A stretch of 64,000 nucleotides of DNA from the NCBI GenBank assembly GCA_963704535.1, contig OY969916.1:6820001-6884000 (forward strand). Reading direction: 5' to 3'. Shown here one piece after another: positions 54,713 through 64,000 of this stretch. The stretch is from G963704535 sp963704535 (GTDB lineage Bacteria > Chloroflexota > Chloroflexia > Chloroflexales > Roseiflexaceae). The stretch's first letter is position 1, and every line of letters starts with the position of its first letter. A program made the translations under genes and the position numbers. The notes under the pieces were generated by a model. It was given only the letters and a program-made list of their open reading frames with translations, was not told the origin of the DNA and did not search any database.

Positions 54713-54748
54713 GCGCCGCACCAAAGGAGTGAAGCAGAGAGGTAGACA

Positions 54749-56058
54749 TTGTACACGCTTGCCTGGCCCCTACGCCTGATTGCCCTGTTCGCCTTCCTGG
54801 TTGCTTTCGCGTTGCTGCCGGCCAATGCCACCCAGCCGCTGACGTTGGTCCAGATTGGTCCAGCCCCTATCCCTCCTTCAGAACCGCCGTCGAGCCCAAC
54901 AGCTTCTCCGATGGCGCGACGATCGTCGCCGCCTTCCAGGTCGGCCGAGCGCCTGACATCGGTGCGCTCAATAACGGCTGGGCGTCCTCCACGGATGCCG
55001 GCAGCACCTGGAGGCAGGGTGTTTTGCCCGGTATCGTCAAACTCGAAGGTGGCTCGTATGATCGAGCCACCGATCCCTCGGTAGCCTACGACGCCAAGCA
55101 TGGCGTATGGATGATCTCTTCACTCGCGATCGCAAACCCGTTCTCGGATGAAGGTAATGAAACGCGCGCCATCCTGGTCAGCCGCTCGACCGACGCGCCA
55201 TCAGTTGGACTTCGCCGATGACTGTCACAACCGGCGGCGAACTCGATAAAAACTGGACGGTATGCGACAATAGCCTCACCAGCCCATACTACGGCAATTG
55301 TTATACTCAGTGGAGTAACGCCGGCATCTTTATGAGCACTTCGACCGACGGCGGCCTGAGTTGGGGTACGCCACTACGGCCGGCCGACAATAGCGGCGGA
55401 TTGGGCGGCCAACCAGTCGTTTCAGCCTAACGGAGCGGAAGTTCAAGCACATCGAATTGCTGGTGGGCTGCGCTTCTATCTCCTTCCCTCCGCCGAGATC
55501 GATGCTGCCGGCAAGGTCTACGTCGTCTGGCCCGACTGCCGGTTCAGCGCCAACTGCACCGCCAATGACATTGTGATCAGCACCTCGACCGACGGAGTGA
55601 ACTGGTCGCCAGTCAGGCGCATACCGATCGACGATATCTCCAGCGGCGTCGATCACTTCATTCCAGGGTTAGGGGTTGACAAGACGACGGCAGGCAGCAG
55701 TGCCAGACTTGCGCTCGCGTACTACTACTACCCGGTCACGGATTGTACGCCGGAGACCTGCCAGCTCTATGTCGGGTTTATCTCTTCGGAGAGTGGAGGG
55801 GCGAGCTGGAGCAAGCGGACCCAGCTTGCCGGGCCGATGCTCCTGAGTTGGCTCGCGTTCACGCCAAGCGGGCGCATGGTCGGCGACTACATCTCGACCT
55901 CGTTTGTGCAGGGCCAGGCGTTTCCGGTGTTTTCGGTGGCCGGGCTATCACAGAGCGGGCTGCTTGACCAGGCGATCTACACGGCAATCGGCGATCTGAA
56001 CCAACCGGATGATCCGCCCGCTAGCAGCGTCTATCTACCGCTTGTGCTGAGTTTTTAA
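54749..56058 (+). pseudogene. Secreted sialidase/BNR-repeat-like protein, broken by three frameshifts
   Basis: Four consecutive frame segments read as one protein. They are a signal peptide (PLRLIALFAFLVAFALLPAN, from 54749), then VEPNSFSDGATIVAAFQVGR with STDAGSTWRQG (to about 55195), then FMSTSTDGGLSWGTPLRP (to about 55420), then VYVVWPDCRF with ISTSTDGVNWSPVRRIPID to the stop at 56058. The S-x-D-G-x-x-W Asp-box repeats mark a beta-propeller of sialidase type. The end, SVYLPLVLSF, is the short YLPLV tail seen on many Chloroflexota exported proteins. About 430 residues once repaired. Three shifts make true decay more likely than sequencing error. Confidence 0.7.
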
Positions 56059-56330
56059 GCCCGATAGTCTCACCCTGAAGATGTACGCAACCATCGTAGC
56101 GCAGGGTGGCGTCAATGACCATCAGAGATCAAAGCGTATGCAATGGCGGTCAAAGCTGGCGTGTCGGGGTACGACTGTGCCGGTCCTCACAGCTTCGCCA
56201 TCGCCACATTCAGCGATGGCGGCCGTGGCCAGCATCGTCAGTTCTGACGATGAGATTTCGAGCGCCGCATCTGGTTCGCGTGGCGAGCTAGGTCAGAGGC
56301 GGGGAGCGCTACGCGAGCGTCTCCTCCAGA

Positions 56331-56606
56331 TTACAACAGCTCAATCCGCCGGCCGTCAGTGGTCTGCCACCATTCAGTCAATGCCTCCAAGCTGACCGAG
56401 AAGCCGTGAGCCTGTGCGTCGTCGCACATGCGCTCCAGCTCTTCGGTTGTCACGCCGAGCGCCGCAGCGGCTTCGCCGACTGTGGGCAGTGTCTCGCGCT
56501 GCTGATCTGTCACGGCTTGCATTGCTGAGGCAAGCCAGGTCCGAAATTGCTGCATTTGTGTGGCATAGTCGAGTGGAGCGCTCGTGGGAGTGCTTGTACT
56601 CGTCAT
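56331..56606 (-). CDS. Small hypothetical protein
   Basis: A 91-residue helical protein with a Ser/Thr-rich start and a short HTH-like segment (LPTVGEAAAALGVTTEELER). It overlaps the gene upstream by ATGA and is therefore the second gene of a two-gene operon. I do not recognise the family. The 56.06-56.33 kb stretch between it and the broken sialidase gene shows nothing convincing. Confidence 0.55.
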   Translation of the reverse strand: MTSTSTPTSAPLDYATQMQQFRTWLASAMQAVTDQQRETLPTVGEAAAALGVTTEELERMCDDAQAHGFSVSLEALTEWWQTTDGRRIELL

Positions 56607-57079
56607 TCCTGTATCTTTCCTTCTACTACCGCAAGCACAGCCCTCTGCGCTTGATAAAATGCCAGCACAGGATAGAGCCAGGTCGCAACTTCATCGTTTT
56701 CGAGCATGATCGCCCCGATCTTGTCGTCGGCCAGCGTCGCACAACAACACTCGCCATTACCGGAGACTTGCAACTCGGCCAGGCGGGCATAGACAGGCTC
56801 GGGATGCACCAGCCGGATGACGCCGCCGGCGGCCATAAGATCGTTGATCGCCTGAATGAAGGCATCGCGGGTCCAGCCAAGCACGAGGAACGGCCCCTCG
56901 CAGACCGCTTGCCAGAGGGCGCGGATGACTTCGACCTTACGGCCAGGAAAGAGCATATGGGTCTGCATATATCTGCGGTGCCGGCTGCGGAGTTGCTGCC
57001 AGGCTTCCCATGAGGGGGCGGCGCGGAATGTGGCGACGGCCCGTTCGATGCGGTCAAGGGTGCGGTTGTAGGTTGGCAT
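56603..57079 (-). CDS. Hypothetical protein, first gene of a small operon
   Basis: About 158 residues from ATG 57079 (MPTYNRTLDRIERAVATFRA), chosen because TAGGAGC lies 8 bp upstream; an in-frame GTG at 57100 is less likely. It is Trp- and Arg-rich in the first half, with FLVLGWTRDAFIQAINDLMA, and an ending rich in hydrophobics (ATWLYPVLAFYQAQRAVLAV). No family is recognised. The promoter region carries repeated ATTATCGCTACCT boxes. Confidence 0.6.
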   Translation of the reverse strand: MPTYNRTLDRIERAVATFRAAPSWEAWQQLRSRHRRYMQTHMLFPGRKVEVIRALWQAVCEGPFLVLGWTRDAFIQAINDLMAAGGVIRLVHPEPVYARLAELQVSGNGECCCATLADDKIGAIMLENDEVATWLYPVLAFYQAQRAVLAVVEGKIQE

Positions 57080-57100
57080 TGGGTTGCTCCTAGAAGTCAC

Positions 57101-57216
57101 AACATTATCGCTACCTAATACTGCTATCAGACACCCCGAAAAGTGTCAACATTATCGCTACCTAATCGGGGAGATCCGGGGGTGGAGGTAACGATAACGT
57201 AGGATTATCGCTACCT
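57101..57216. promoter_or_regulatory. Repeated 19-bp boxes upstream of the hypothetical operon
   Basis: AACATTATCGCTACCTAAT occurs identically at 57101-57119 and 57148-57166. ATTATCGCTACCT recurs at 57204-57216, and an inverted near-copy, AGGTAACGATAA, lies at 57186-57197. On the minus strand the first copy contains GATAATGTT, which may itself be a -10 box. The arrangement resembles operator or iteron arrays. Confidence 0.65.
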
Positions 57217-57487
57217 CTTTTCGCAAGGTTAGGGAGGGGGTGAACGCGGTTACCCCACTCTCAGGCGTCGCCTGACGGTTTCGCCGCAAGGTAGCCAACT
57301 TTTCGATCACATGTGGATCATTTTTCACAGCCACCACGTCATTCGCTTCACGAGCTAATGAGTGTACCATTGATCTCAGATACCACAGTATGCGGCGCGC
57401 TCGCAATGCTACCAGAAATAGAGCAATCTCACGTTCGCCCGACATTTGAGCAATACTCAAGTGCTCTATGCCCAACGAGGTTAGACC

Positions 57488-58069
57488 ATGAAAAGGCTTC
57501 CTCTTCTTATCGTTCTGCTCATCGCAGTGCCCTTCAGTACTGCTTGCACAACTGGACCAGCTTCTCAAGACGCTGGCAATGGAAGCACATCACCGAATAC
57601 AGAAGTCACGCAAAGCACGGCCTTTCCGCCTACGGCTGCCACTACGCCGGCGCCATTGCCATCAACCATACCCAATTCAACGGCTGTTCCAACGGTGCCG
57701 CCTCCAAGCAAATCAGCCTCTTCCCACCTTGGAGCATCGACAGCCATCATTCTTGAGATCACTGATGAAAACTACCAGGAAGAGGTCCTTCAATCCCCAG
57801 AGCCTGTTCTCATTCACTTCTGGGCAGCGTGGTCTGGGCCGTCGCGCGTGATTATGCCGACCGTTGAAGTGATTGCGAACGAATATGCTGGCAGAGTGAA
57901 AGTTGGGAATATCAATGTAGACGATCACGCGGAACTCGCTGATCAGCTTGGTGTCACCACGCTTCCTACGTTCATTGTCATCAAAGAGGGAAGTGAACAA
58001 GCGCGAATCGTTGGGACGACATCAGAAGAAGCAATCGGTCAAATGCTTGAGCAGCAATTGGGTAATTAA
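57488..58069 (+). CDS. Lipoprotein thioredoxin-fold protein lacking the CxxC cysteines
   Basis: A 193-residue protein. The signal peptide ends in a lipobox (PFSTAC), so it should be lipid-anchored outside the membrane. A Thr/Pro-rich linker to residue about 85 follows, then a thioredoxin domain. The active-site loop reads FWAAWSGPSRVIMP: both Cys of the usual WCGPC are Ser (TCT and TCG). The cis-Pro loop TTLPTFIVI and the NINVDDHAELADQLGV segment are otherwise standard. Without cysteines it cannot do thiol exchange and may serve as a chaperone or scaffold (inference). Confidence 0.85.
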   Translation: MKRLPLLIVLLIAVPFSTACTTGPASQDAGNGSTSPNTEVTQSTAFPPTAATTPAPLPSTIPNSTAVPTVPPPSKSASSHLGASTAIILEITDENYQEEVLQSPEPVLIHFWAAWSGPSRVIMPTVEVIANEYAGRVKVGNINVDDHAELADQLGVTTLPTFIVIKEGSEQARIVGTTSEEAIGQMLEQQLGN

Positions 58070-58277
58070 AATTCATAAAGATGAAGGAAGATGTCGCTGT
58101 GGCGTAGTGCGGCTTTATTCTCGGCGATTGCTTTCAGACTTCGGGCAGGATGCGCCTGATGTCCGAAAGGGGATTAACAAAGATTGTTTCTCGCTGACGG
58201 GGCTTTCGCGTTCTTCCCCTTCGCGGGCGAGGGAACCTCGCCTCCCCTCCCTCACCTACACACGCGCAACGGCGATC

Positions 58278-58448
58278 GAGCCACGCGAGCTGCCGGCCGA
58301 TCTTTAGGCCCAGCATTGGCACCTCGATCGTGTATCCCAAACCCGCCAAGACCGGCACTATCAACTCGCGATAGCGCTGACCGGCTAAGAGCACGAGTTG
58401 ATCGCCTACATCGGCGACCTGAACGATCGCCCGCCAGACCTGCGCGGC
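58278..58448 (-). pseudogene. DUF6884-like C-terminal remnant
   Basis: After a TAG at 58451-58449 the minus frame reads VGDQLVLLAGQRYRELIVPV and GYTIEVPMLGLKIGRQLAWL, resembling the end of DUF6884 domains (LAGxxYR, then PLxGLxIGxQLxWL). It then runs into Arg-rich noise. No start remains. It is a relic of the same domain class that begins the TGT protein at 20.2 kb. Confidence 0.45.
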
Positions 58449-58616
58449 CTAGCGCTGGTGGTGTGGCAGGAGTTCGACAACGATTTGCATATAAAATAGC
58501 CATTTCTTATCGTAACTGATCAGTTCTTCGCCGTGTTGCCAGAGAATTCCATAGAGACCTGAGCAGACTCGCTTGGCCAGGTCTGATGAAGACGACACAG
58601 TCGTCCTGGACTGTGG

Positions 58617-58652
58617 CTTGGGACGACCGACCTGCGGGTCGGTCGTCCCAAG
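58617..58652. terminator. 16-bp perfect hairpin after the glycosidase gene
   Basis: CTTGGGACGACCGACC (58617-58632) and its perfect reverse complement (58637-58652) enclose the loop TGCG. It begins 36 bp after the glycosidase stop on that gene's downstream side. There is no T-run, so it may be a non-canonical terminator or an mRNA 3' stabiliser. Confidence 0.55.
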
Positions 58653-58687
58653 AAGCTATCGCGCTTTAGCGCCTGGTAGGGTACCAC

Positions 58688-60128
<1,441 letters not shown>

Positions 60129-60353
60129 GTAGTTCCTCTCCTTACAAACGACACATACTGCGATAGTGACAAACTTTGGCCTCCTGCCGAAGCCGCAGAA
60201 TTGAGAGCGCAGAAGCTCCCAAACCTATCGTATGGTTGGGGTTTAGCGGCAAGCAAAGCTTAACGTGGGCTCAGTATATAGGGGGAGCGTCACGAGAGCG
60301 TCACAACAAACGTCACCAGCAGTGATGTCGCCCCCTCATCTGTGCGATGGCGT

Positions 60354-61062
60354 TCAGCCCTGCGGCGGTTCCTCTCCACGCGCATCGAGAAAAAACTGCA
60401 CATCGGCAAGCGTGCCCGGTTCGCGAACCAGGGCGGTGACGAGCGCGGCCAGGTCGGGGTCGTCGAGGGGCAGCACCGCTGGTGGGATAGCACCAGCAGC
60501 CCTGCCAGTTCGCGCGCCCATGGTACTTTTCGGGAAGCTGTCGCATTGGGAGCAGGTTGTCGGGGGAGACAACCGGCCAGATGTCATGCCAGACGGCGGC
60601 ATAGTGGGCGTCCGCCGGCGGCTCCCAGGTAAACGCATCAGCCTGTACAACCGTCAGCCGTGAGCCATAGCGAGCCAGATAGTGATCAGCGACCAGCTCG
60701 ATCACGTGTGGGGCCACCTCGACGACGGTCACATGCTCAACATCTGGCTTGTCCAAACAGGCAGCCACAACCATCCCCAGGCCGAGGCCGTTGATTAGCA
60801 TGCGGCCACGAGCTACGCGCACAATTGGCAGGTGCTCGCGCATCTCGGCCGGCGTGTCGGACATCACGATCTCATCATCGCACCAGAGCCGTGTATAGCG
60901 TCCTGGCACAATGCTGCGCGGCTCTCTTCGGGTCATCACGGCGTCTCGCGCCGCAATCAGGTTGTGCGCTCGTGCGCCCTTTTCGTCCACGGTAAAGCGC
61001 TCGATGCGCCAGAGTCCGCGCTGGCGTTCGGGGACAGTCACGTTGCGAATGAGATCGGTCAT
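60354..61062 (-). CDS. SAM-dependent methyltransferase (spermidine-synthase-like fold)
   Basis: About 235 residues from ATG 61062 (MTDLIRNVTVPERQRGLWRI). The Rossmann glycine motif is MLINGLGLGMVVAACL, followed by VTVVEVAPHVIELV with the acidic ribose-binding residue, and VVQADAFTW. It ends KYHGRANWQGCWC. The frame as read continues in Arg-rich sequence to 60313, but the adjacent frame from about 60490 reads AIPPAVLPLDDPDLAALVTA and ends at 60354, which looks genuine, so a further indel near 60490 is likely. The substrate is unknown; relatives occur in phages and Chloroflexota. It lies 56 bp after the repaired end of the HerA-like gene. Confidence 0.65.
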
Positions 61063-61118
61063 CGTCCTATGGTTTCCTATCCGGCAGCGGCCGTCGGTAT
61101 GCTCCAGCCGCTGATCCC

Positions 61119-62949
61119 TCAATCTCCACCACCCGAACGAGGAGCGACTTCTGCCCGTGCCAGCAGCGGGGTCGGGTTCAGCGCGACCCAATCTCCCTGC
61201 ACCGTCACCAGACCACAGCTTCGCAAGGTTCCCAAGTAGGTGCGAAACGTCCCACCGTTTAGGGCAAACCCGGTCTGCTGGGCCGAGTTCCGCTTTGGTC
61301 AGTCGTCCAGAGGGTGCAAGCAGCGCTCTCAGCATCTCAAACTCGCCGGCTCGGAGCACGTCCCGCCAGACCGCCAGGCACGCCTCGGTGGTTGCCGGTC
61401 GTGGTGGTCCCTCATCCCCCAGATAGCTCCGCCCACTGGGCGTCAGCGCAAATCCCGTCGGCGTCTTGACCACCAGCCCGGCCTTCCGAATTGTCCCGGT
61501 GTAGGTCCTGAATGTCCCGCCCCTAGGCGCAAACCCCGATAGTTTGCCGAGTTGCGCGTCACTCAGAGGTGCGGGGTCGAATTGGGCCAGGACGTGCAGC
61601 ACACGCCGCTCGCCGGCGCGCAGGGCGGTCTCGGCTGTGTCGGTGTCTGTGCCCGCGCCATTGTGCTGCGGGATATCCTCAGTCGCCATACGCTCCACAC
61701 CTCGCTCCTGTTGCGTCTCGATTGCGGGCTTGGAGGGTGGTTGCCCCACAGCCGTGACAACTTCCACACGCGCGAGTGCGGCGACCAATGATGTGGCCAT
61801 CTCACCAAGGTGTGCTGCTGAAGCGGAGAGCGACTCGGTGAGCGCGGTGAGTTGGGCCAGCTCCCCATCACGCAGGATGGGCACCTCGACTCGCTCCACC
61901 TGCCTTGGGGGCGTATGCGCCAGCCGTTGTTCGAGGTCGGCGATACGGCGCCGGAGCCCTGCTGAATCATGCTCATCTGCCCGCTCGCCCAGTGATGCCA
62001 TCGCCCGCCGCAGCTCGGCCAGGTCAGTCGCATCTAGTGGTCGCGGTATGAGCGGCGCGGTCGAGAGCGTCGGGGTTGCCGAAGCGTCGTAGGTCCACTT
62101 GCTGCCGATCTGCACCTTGCCGAAGAAGCGCAGCCAGCGTGGGCTCCAGACATACGCCGTCCCAATCGGCAAACTGGGCAGTTCGTCGAGGGCGTTGCGC
62201 GCGTCGATGCTCTGCTCGACAATCCAGGCCCTGATCGCGCTCCGCTCGCGCGCACCGCTGATTTGCAGCACGATGAGCACTTCGGTCAGATTGAGGACCT
62301 CTTTATTGACCGCCTGGGGACGCTGGGAGATCAGCGACATGCCGATGCCGAAGTTGCGGCCGAGCTTGCCCAGGTCCTCAAACGCGCCCAGCATCTGGTC
62401 CTCGCCGCGCGTCATTCGCTGCGGGATAAAGCTCTGCGCTTCCTCCAAGAACAAGTGCAGAGGCGACCAAGTCGCCTTCTTGCGAAAGAACAACTGCTCG
62501 GCGAAGTCAGTCACAAAGCGTTTGCGCTGCTGGGTGCGGAAAGCACTGACATCCAGCACGAGCGAGAGGCCGCGATCAACGAGGAGATCCGCGACCAGCG
62601 CCCCAGCTTCCGGCTCCAGCGGTAGATCGCCATACATACCGCCGAAGACCGGGATCGGTAGGCCCGGCGCAACCCCGTCAGAGGCAAGGCGCAGGCCGTA
62701 CCAGACCCCAACCGAATCAAGGACCACAAATGGCACGCCTGCCGAATAGAACAGCTCGGCGAGCTTTGTGGCCGCATAGGTTTTCCCGGAGCCGGGCTGG
62801 GCTAGAAACGCGAACTTCTGGGTCGCCGCGTCCGGCAGCAGGGCAAACGCCGCGCCGTCCGCCGTGGTGCCCAGTTGGAATGATGGTTGGTTCATGTCAT
62901 TCGTGATTGATAGTGGAGATTCGCCGCCGAGGGCGATCGTTCCGATCAT
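61119..62949 (-). pseudogene. Second HerA-like ATPase with C-terminal winged-helix repeats, frameshifted
   Basis: About 610 residues when repaired. Walker A is FLAQPGSGKTYAATKLAELF near residue 55, Walker B-like LHLFLEEAQSFIP, then GKLGRNFGIGMSLISQRPQA, as in HerA/DUF87 ATPases. The C-terminus holds two winged-helix repeats: LGKLSGFAPRGGTFRTYTGT in the main frame and QTGFALNGGTFRTYLGTLRS in a second frame. Removing one base of the CCC at 61282-61280 joins them and ends at TGA 61121-61119. Without this repair the frame runs on into the methyltransferase and looks like an 878-residue fusion. Starts at 62949 or 62895. Confidence 0.75.
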
Positions 62950-63029
62950 TGTCAGCGTCCAAGATGCACAGATGTGGTCAGCATAGTATATTCCCCCGCT
63001 TCGCTATCGCAGCTTGCGATAGCAATCCC

Positions 63030-63260
63030 TTACCTTTGGACGTGGTAGCCGGCGCGCTCGGCGTCCGCAATGACCTCGTCCTCAGAGGTGAACCCCTCCT
63101 CGCCTACATTATCAGCACCACATAGCCAGCGCCATTCAATGCGGCCATCGTAGGGGTACGACCAGACAGAAGCGAGCGACTGCCTATTGAGGCGACGTGG
63201 TTGCCGCTGGCGGAAGACCAGCGCCGTGCCAGCGAGGCCGAGCAGCGCCAGGCTAATCAC
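63030..63260 (-). CDS. Small membrane-anchored hypothetical protein
   Basis: A 76-residue protein with one N-terminal membrane helix (MISLALLGLAGTALVF), a basic stretch and a soluble tail rich in Trp and acidic residues (WSYPYDGRIEWRWLCGADNV). No family is recognised. Confidence 0.4.
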   Translation of the reverse strand: MISLALLGLAGTALVFRQRQPRRLNRQSLASVWSYPYDGRIEWRWLCGADNVGEEGFTSEDEVIADAERAGYHVQR

Positions 63261-63338
63261 GAACGGGGGCTGGTTAATGCGTCGTTTCCCTCCTGAGCCG
63301 TAACAGGGTTATCTGCGCTCCAGCCGGCACTGTGCGGT

Positions 63339-63608
63339 TCACCACAAGGCGCGATGCCCGCGTCTCGGCTGCATTGGGGTCGCAACTTGCTCATAGTACG
63401 CGATGCGAAAGCCCGTATCCGGGTCACAGCAAAGGAGCACATCGCGGCGGGCCTGTTCCAACTCTGCTACGGTATGTGCTGCGACCTTGTGCCCAACCTT
63501 GCCGATCTGCTCCACCGCGATCGAGTGGCCAGCCAGGTAGCCGATCCATACCGTGCCTTTCCTGAGCCGGCGCAGCACCGAAGCCTTGTACACGCGCTTC
63601 AGATACAT
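63339..63608 (-). CDS. Small basic hypothetical protein
   Basis: An 89-residue protein starting MYLKRVYKASVLRRLRKGTV, then WIGYLAGHSIAVEQIGKVGH and AELEQARRDVLLCCDPDTGF. The composition is protein-like and AGGAA lies before the ATG. No family is recognised. The 63.61-63.78 kb stretch shows nothing convincing. Confidence 0.45.
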   Translation of the reverse strand: MYLKRVYKASVLRRLRKGTVWIGYLAGHSIAVEQIGKVGHKVAAHTVAELEQARRDVLLCCDPDTGFRIAYYEQVATPMQPRRGHRALW

Positions 63609-63775
63609 ATTCTTCCTTTCATCGCCGGATGCAAGGGCTCTCCGGTTCTATCATAAACCTGACAGCAGTGGTCGAGTCAGGCTGTCCCAATCAGGCACAA
63701 TGCCGCCGGCCAGTCGATGTCCTGGCGATCGTCAGCGAGATGGAAACCAGGGCAGCTACTCCGGGCGGTTCCTCA

Positions 63776-63994
63776 TCATGTCCCTTTCCTTTTCGGCCCC
63801 TGCTGGAGCCTTCGCTCCTCACGCTCGACGGCGCGGCGCAGCGCTTCCTCGACCAACTCCTTGAGCGGCACGACTTTGCTGCGCTCCTCGCGTAAGACGA
63901 GCGCCAGGCGGGCGACGCGGGCGTACAGCTCGCCTTCGATCAGCACCAAGCGGTCGGGCAGCTCGGCCACTGGCTCGTCGTCTGTTCGCTCCAA
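63776..63994 (-). CDS. Small helical hypothetical protein (may extend past the window)
   Basis: At least 72 residues, from TTG 63994 or further upstream beyond the right edge. A beta strand (LPDRLVLIEGELYARVARLA) is followed by charged helices (VPLKELVEEALRRAVEREER), a shape seen in ribbon-helix-helix-type antitoxins and coiled-coil adaptors. No family is recognised. Confidence 0.4.
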   Translation of the reverse strand: MERTDDEPVAELPDRLVLIEGELYARVARLALVLREERSKVVPLKELVEEALRRAVEREERRLQQGPKRKGT

Positions 63995-64000
63995 TCCCCG

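Noticed and set aside
58390..58498. A plus-strand C-terminal peptide (IAYIGDLNDRPPDLRGLALV)
   Set aside because: It is the complement of the better-supported DUF6884-like relic on the minus strand and has no start.
60313..62949. A single 878-residue HerA-methyltransferase fusion protein
   Set aside because: The join consists of an Arg/Gly-rich stretch. A one-base repair at 61280-61282 gives a second winged-helix repeat and a normal stop at 61119, and the methyltransferase has its own ATG at 61062.

Overview
The window reads as chromosomal DNA of a GC-rich, probably filamentous member of the Chloroflexota (inference). The clues are secreted proteins with Pro/Thr linkers of the PTRTPT type (58.7-60.1 kb), a secreted protein ending in a YLPLV-type tail (56.0 kb), Tc-toxin and SpvB-like giants, and many IS elements and STAND-type NTPases. 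Genes are on both strands. One gene (25.3-27.1 kb) is strikingly AT-rich and looks acquired. At least eight genes carry a single-base frameshift or in-frame stop whose repair restores a family-typical protein. Several lie in short homopolymers, so either decay is widespread or the assembly has residual indels.

Layout. 0-16.6 kb (minus): a Tc-type toxin locus. A TcB/TcC-like SpvB-Rhs protein carries one in-frame TGA where Trp is expected. It is followed by a TcA-like subunit that lacks its channel and TcB-binding end, and by the start of a coupled next frame at the left edge. 16.6-17.5 kb: palindromic short repeats. 17.5-19.5 kb: a GT-C type membrane glycosyltransferase.

19.7-36.9 kb: the most interesting region, a DNA-modification/defence-like island. 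On the plus strand a DUF6884-like/tRNA-guanine-transglycosylase (DpdA-like) fusion is coupled to a NurA-like nuclease and a HerA-like ATPase, followed by the AT-rich unknown gene. Next, on the minus strand, are a Ski2/Hel308-like helicase with a SWIM zinc finger and a second TGT-like gene (frameshifted, general-base Asp changed to Asn). Divergent from these are a two-HTH regulator, a second SF2 helicase (frameshifted) and a winged-helix-like protein. After an IS701-type insertion come a third, decayed TGT-like gene (Asp changed to Gly) and another broken gene. Only the first TGT keeps the full catalytic and zinc set. My reading is a Dpd-like base-exchange system married to HerA-NurA and paired helicases. 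No preQ0 synthesis genes are in the window, so the precursor would have to come from elsewhere.

37-47.3 kb: accessory genes and IS elements. These are small hypotheticals, an ISH3-like element with a 5-bp target duplication, a split CoiA-like nuclease, a NACHT NTPase with a Gly-rich membrane tail, a single-domain response regulator, an orphan gene, and an IS66-type element that cuts a KfrA-like gene.

47.5-64 kb: cell-surface and miscellaneous genes. These are a PQQ-type sugar dehydrogenase, a small XRE regulator, an exosortase coupled to a TIGR02921-like PEP-CTERM membrane protein, a zinc-ribbon membrane protein, a broken sialidase-like secreted protein, a two-gene hypothetical operon behind repeated operator-like boxes, and a lipoprotein thioredoxin whose CxxC is SGPS. 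After these come a GH5 glycosidase with linker and C-terminal module, a SAM methyltransferase, a second HerA-like ATPase with winged-helix repeats, and three small hypotheticals. No rRNA, tRNA or CRISPR array was recognised.
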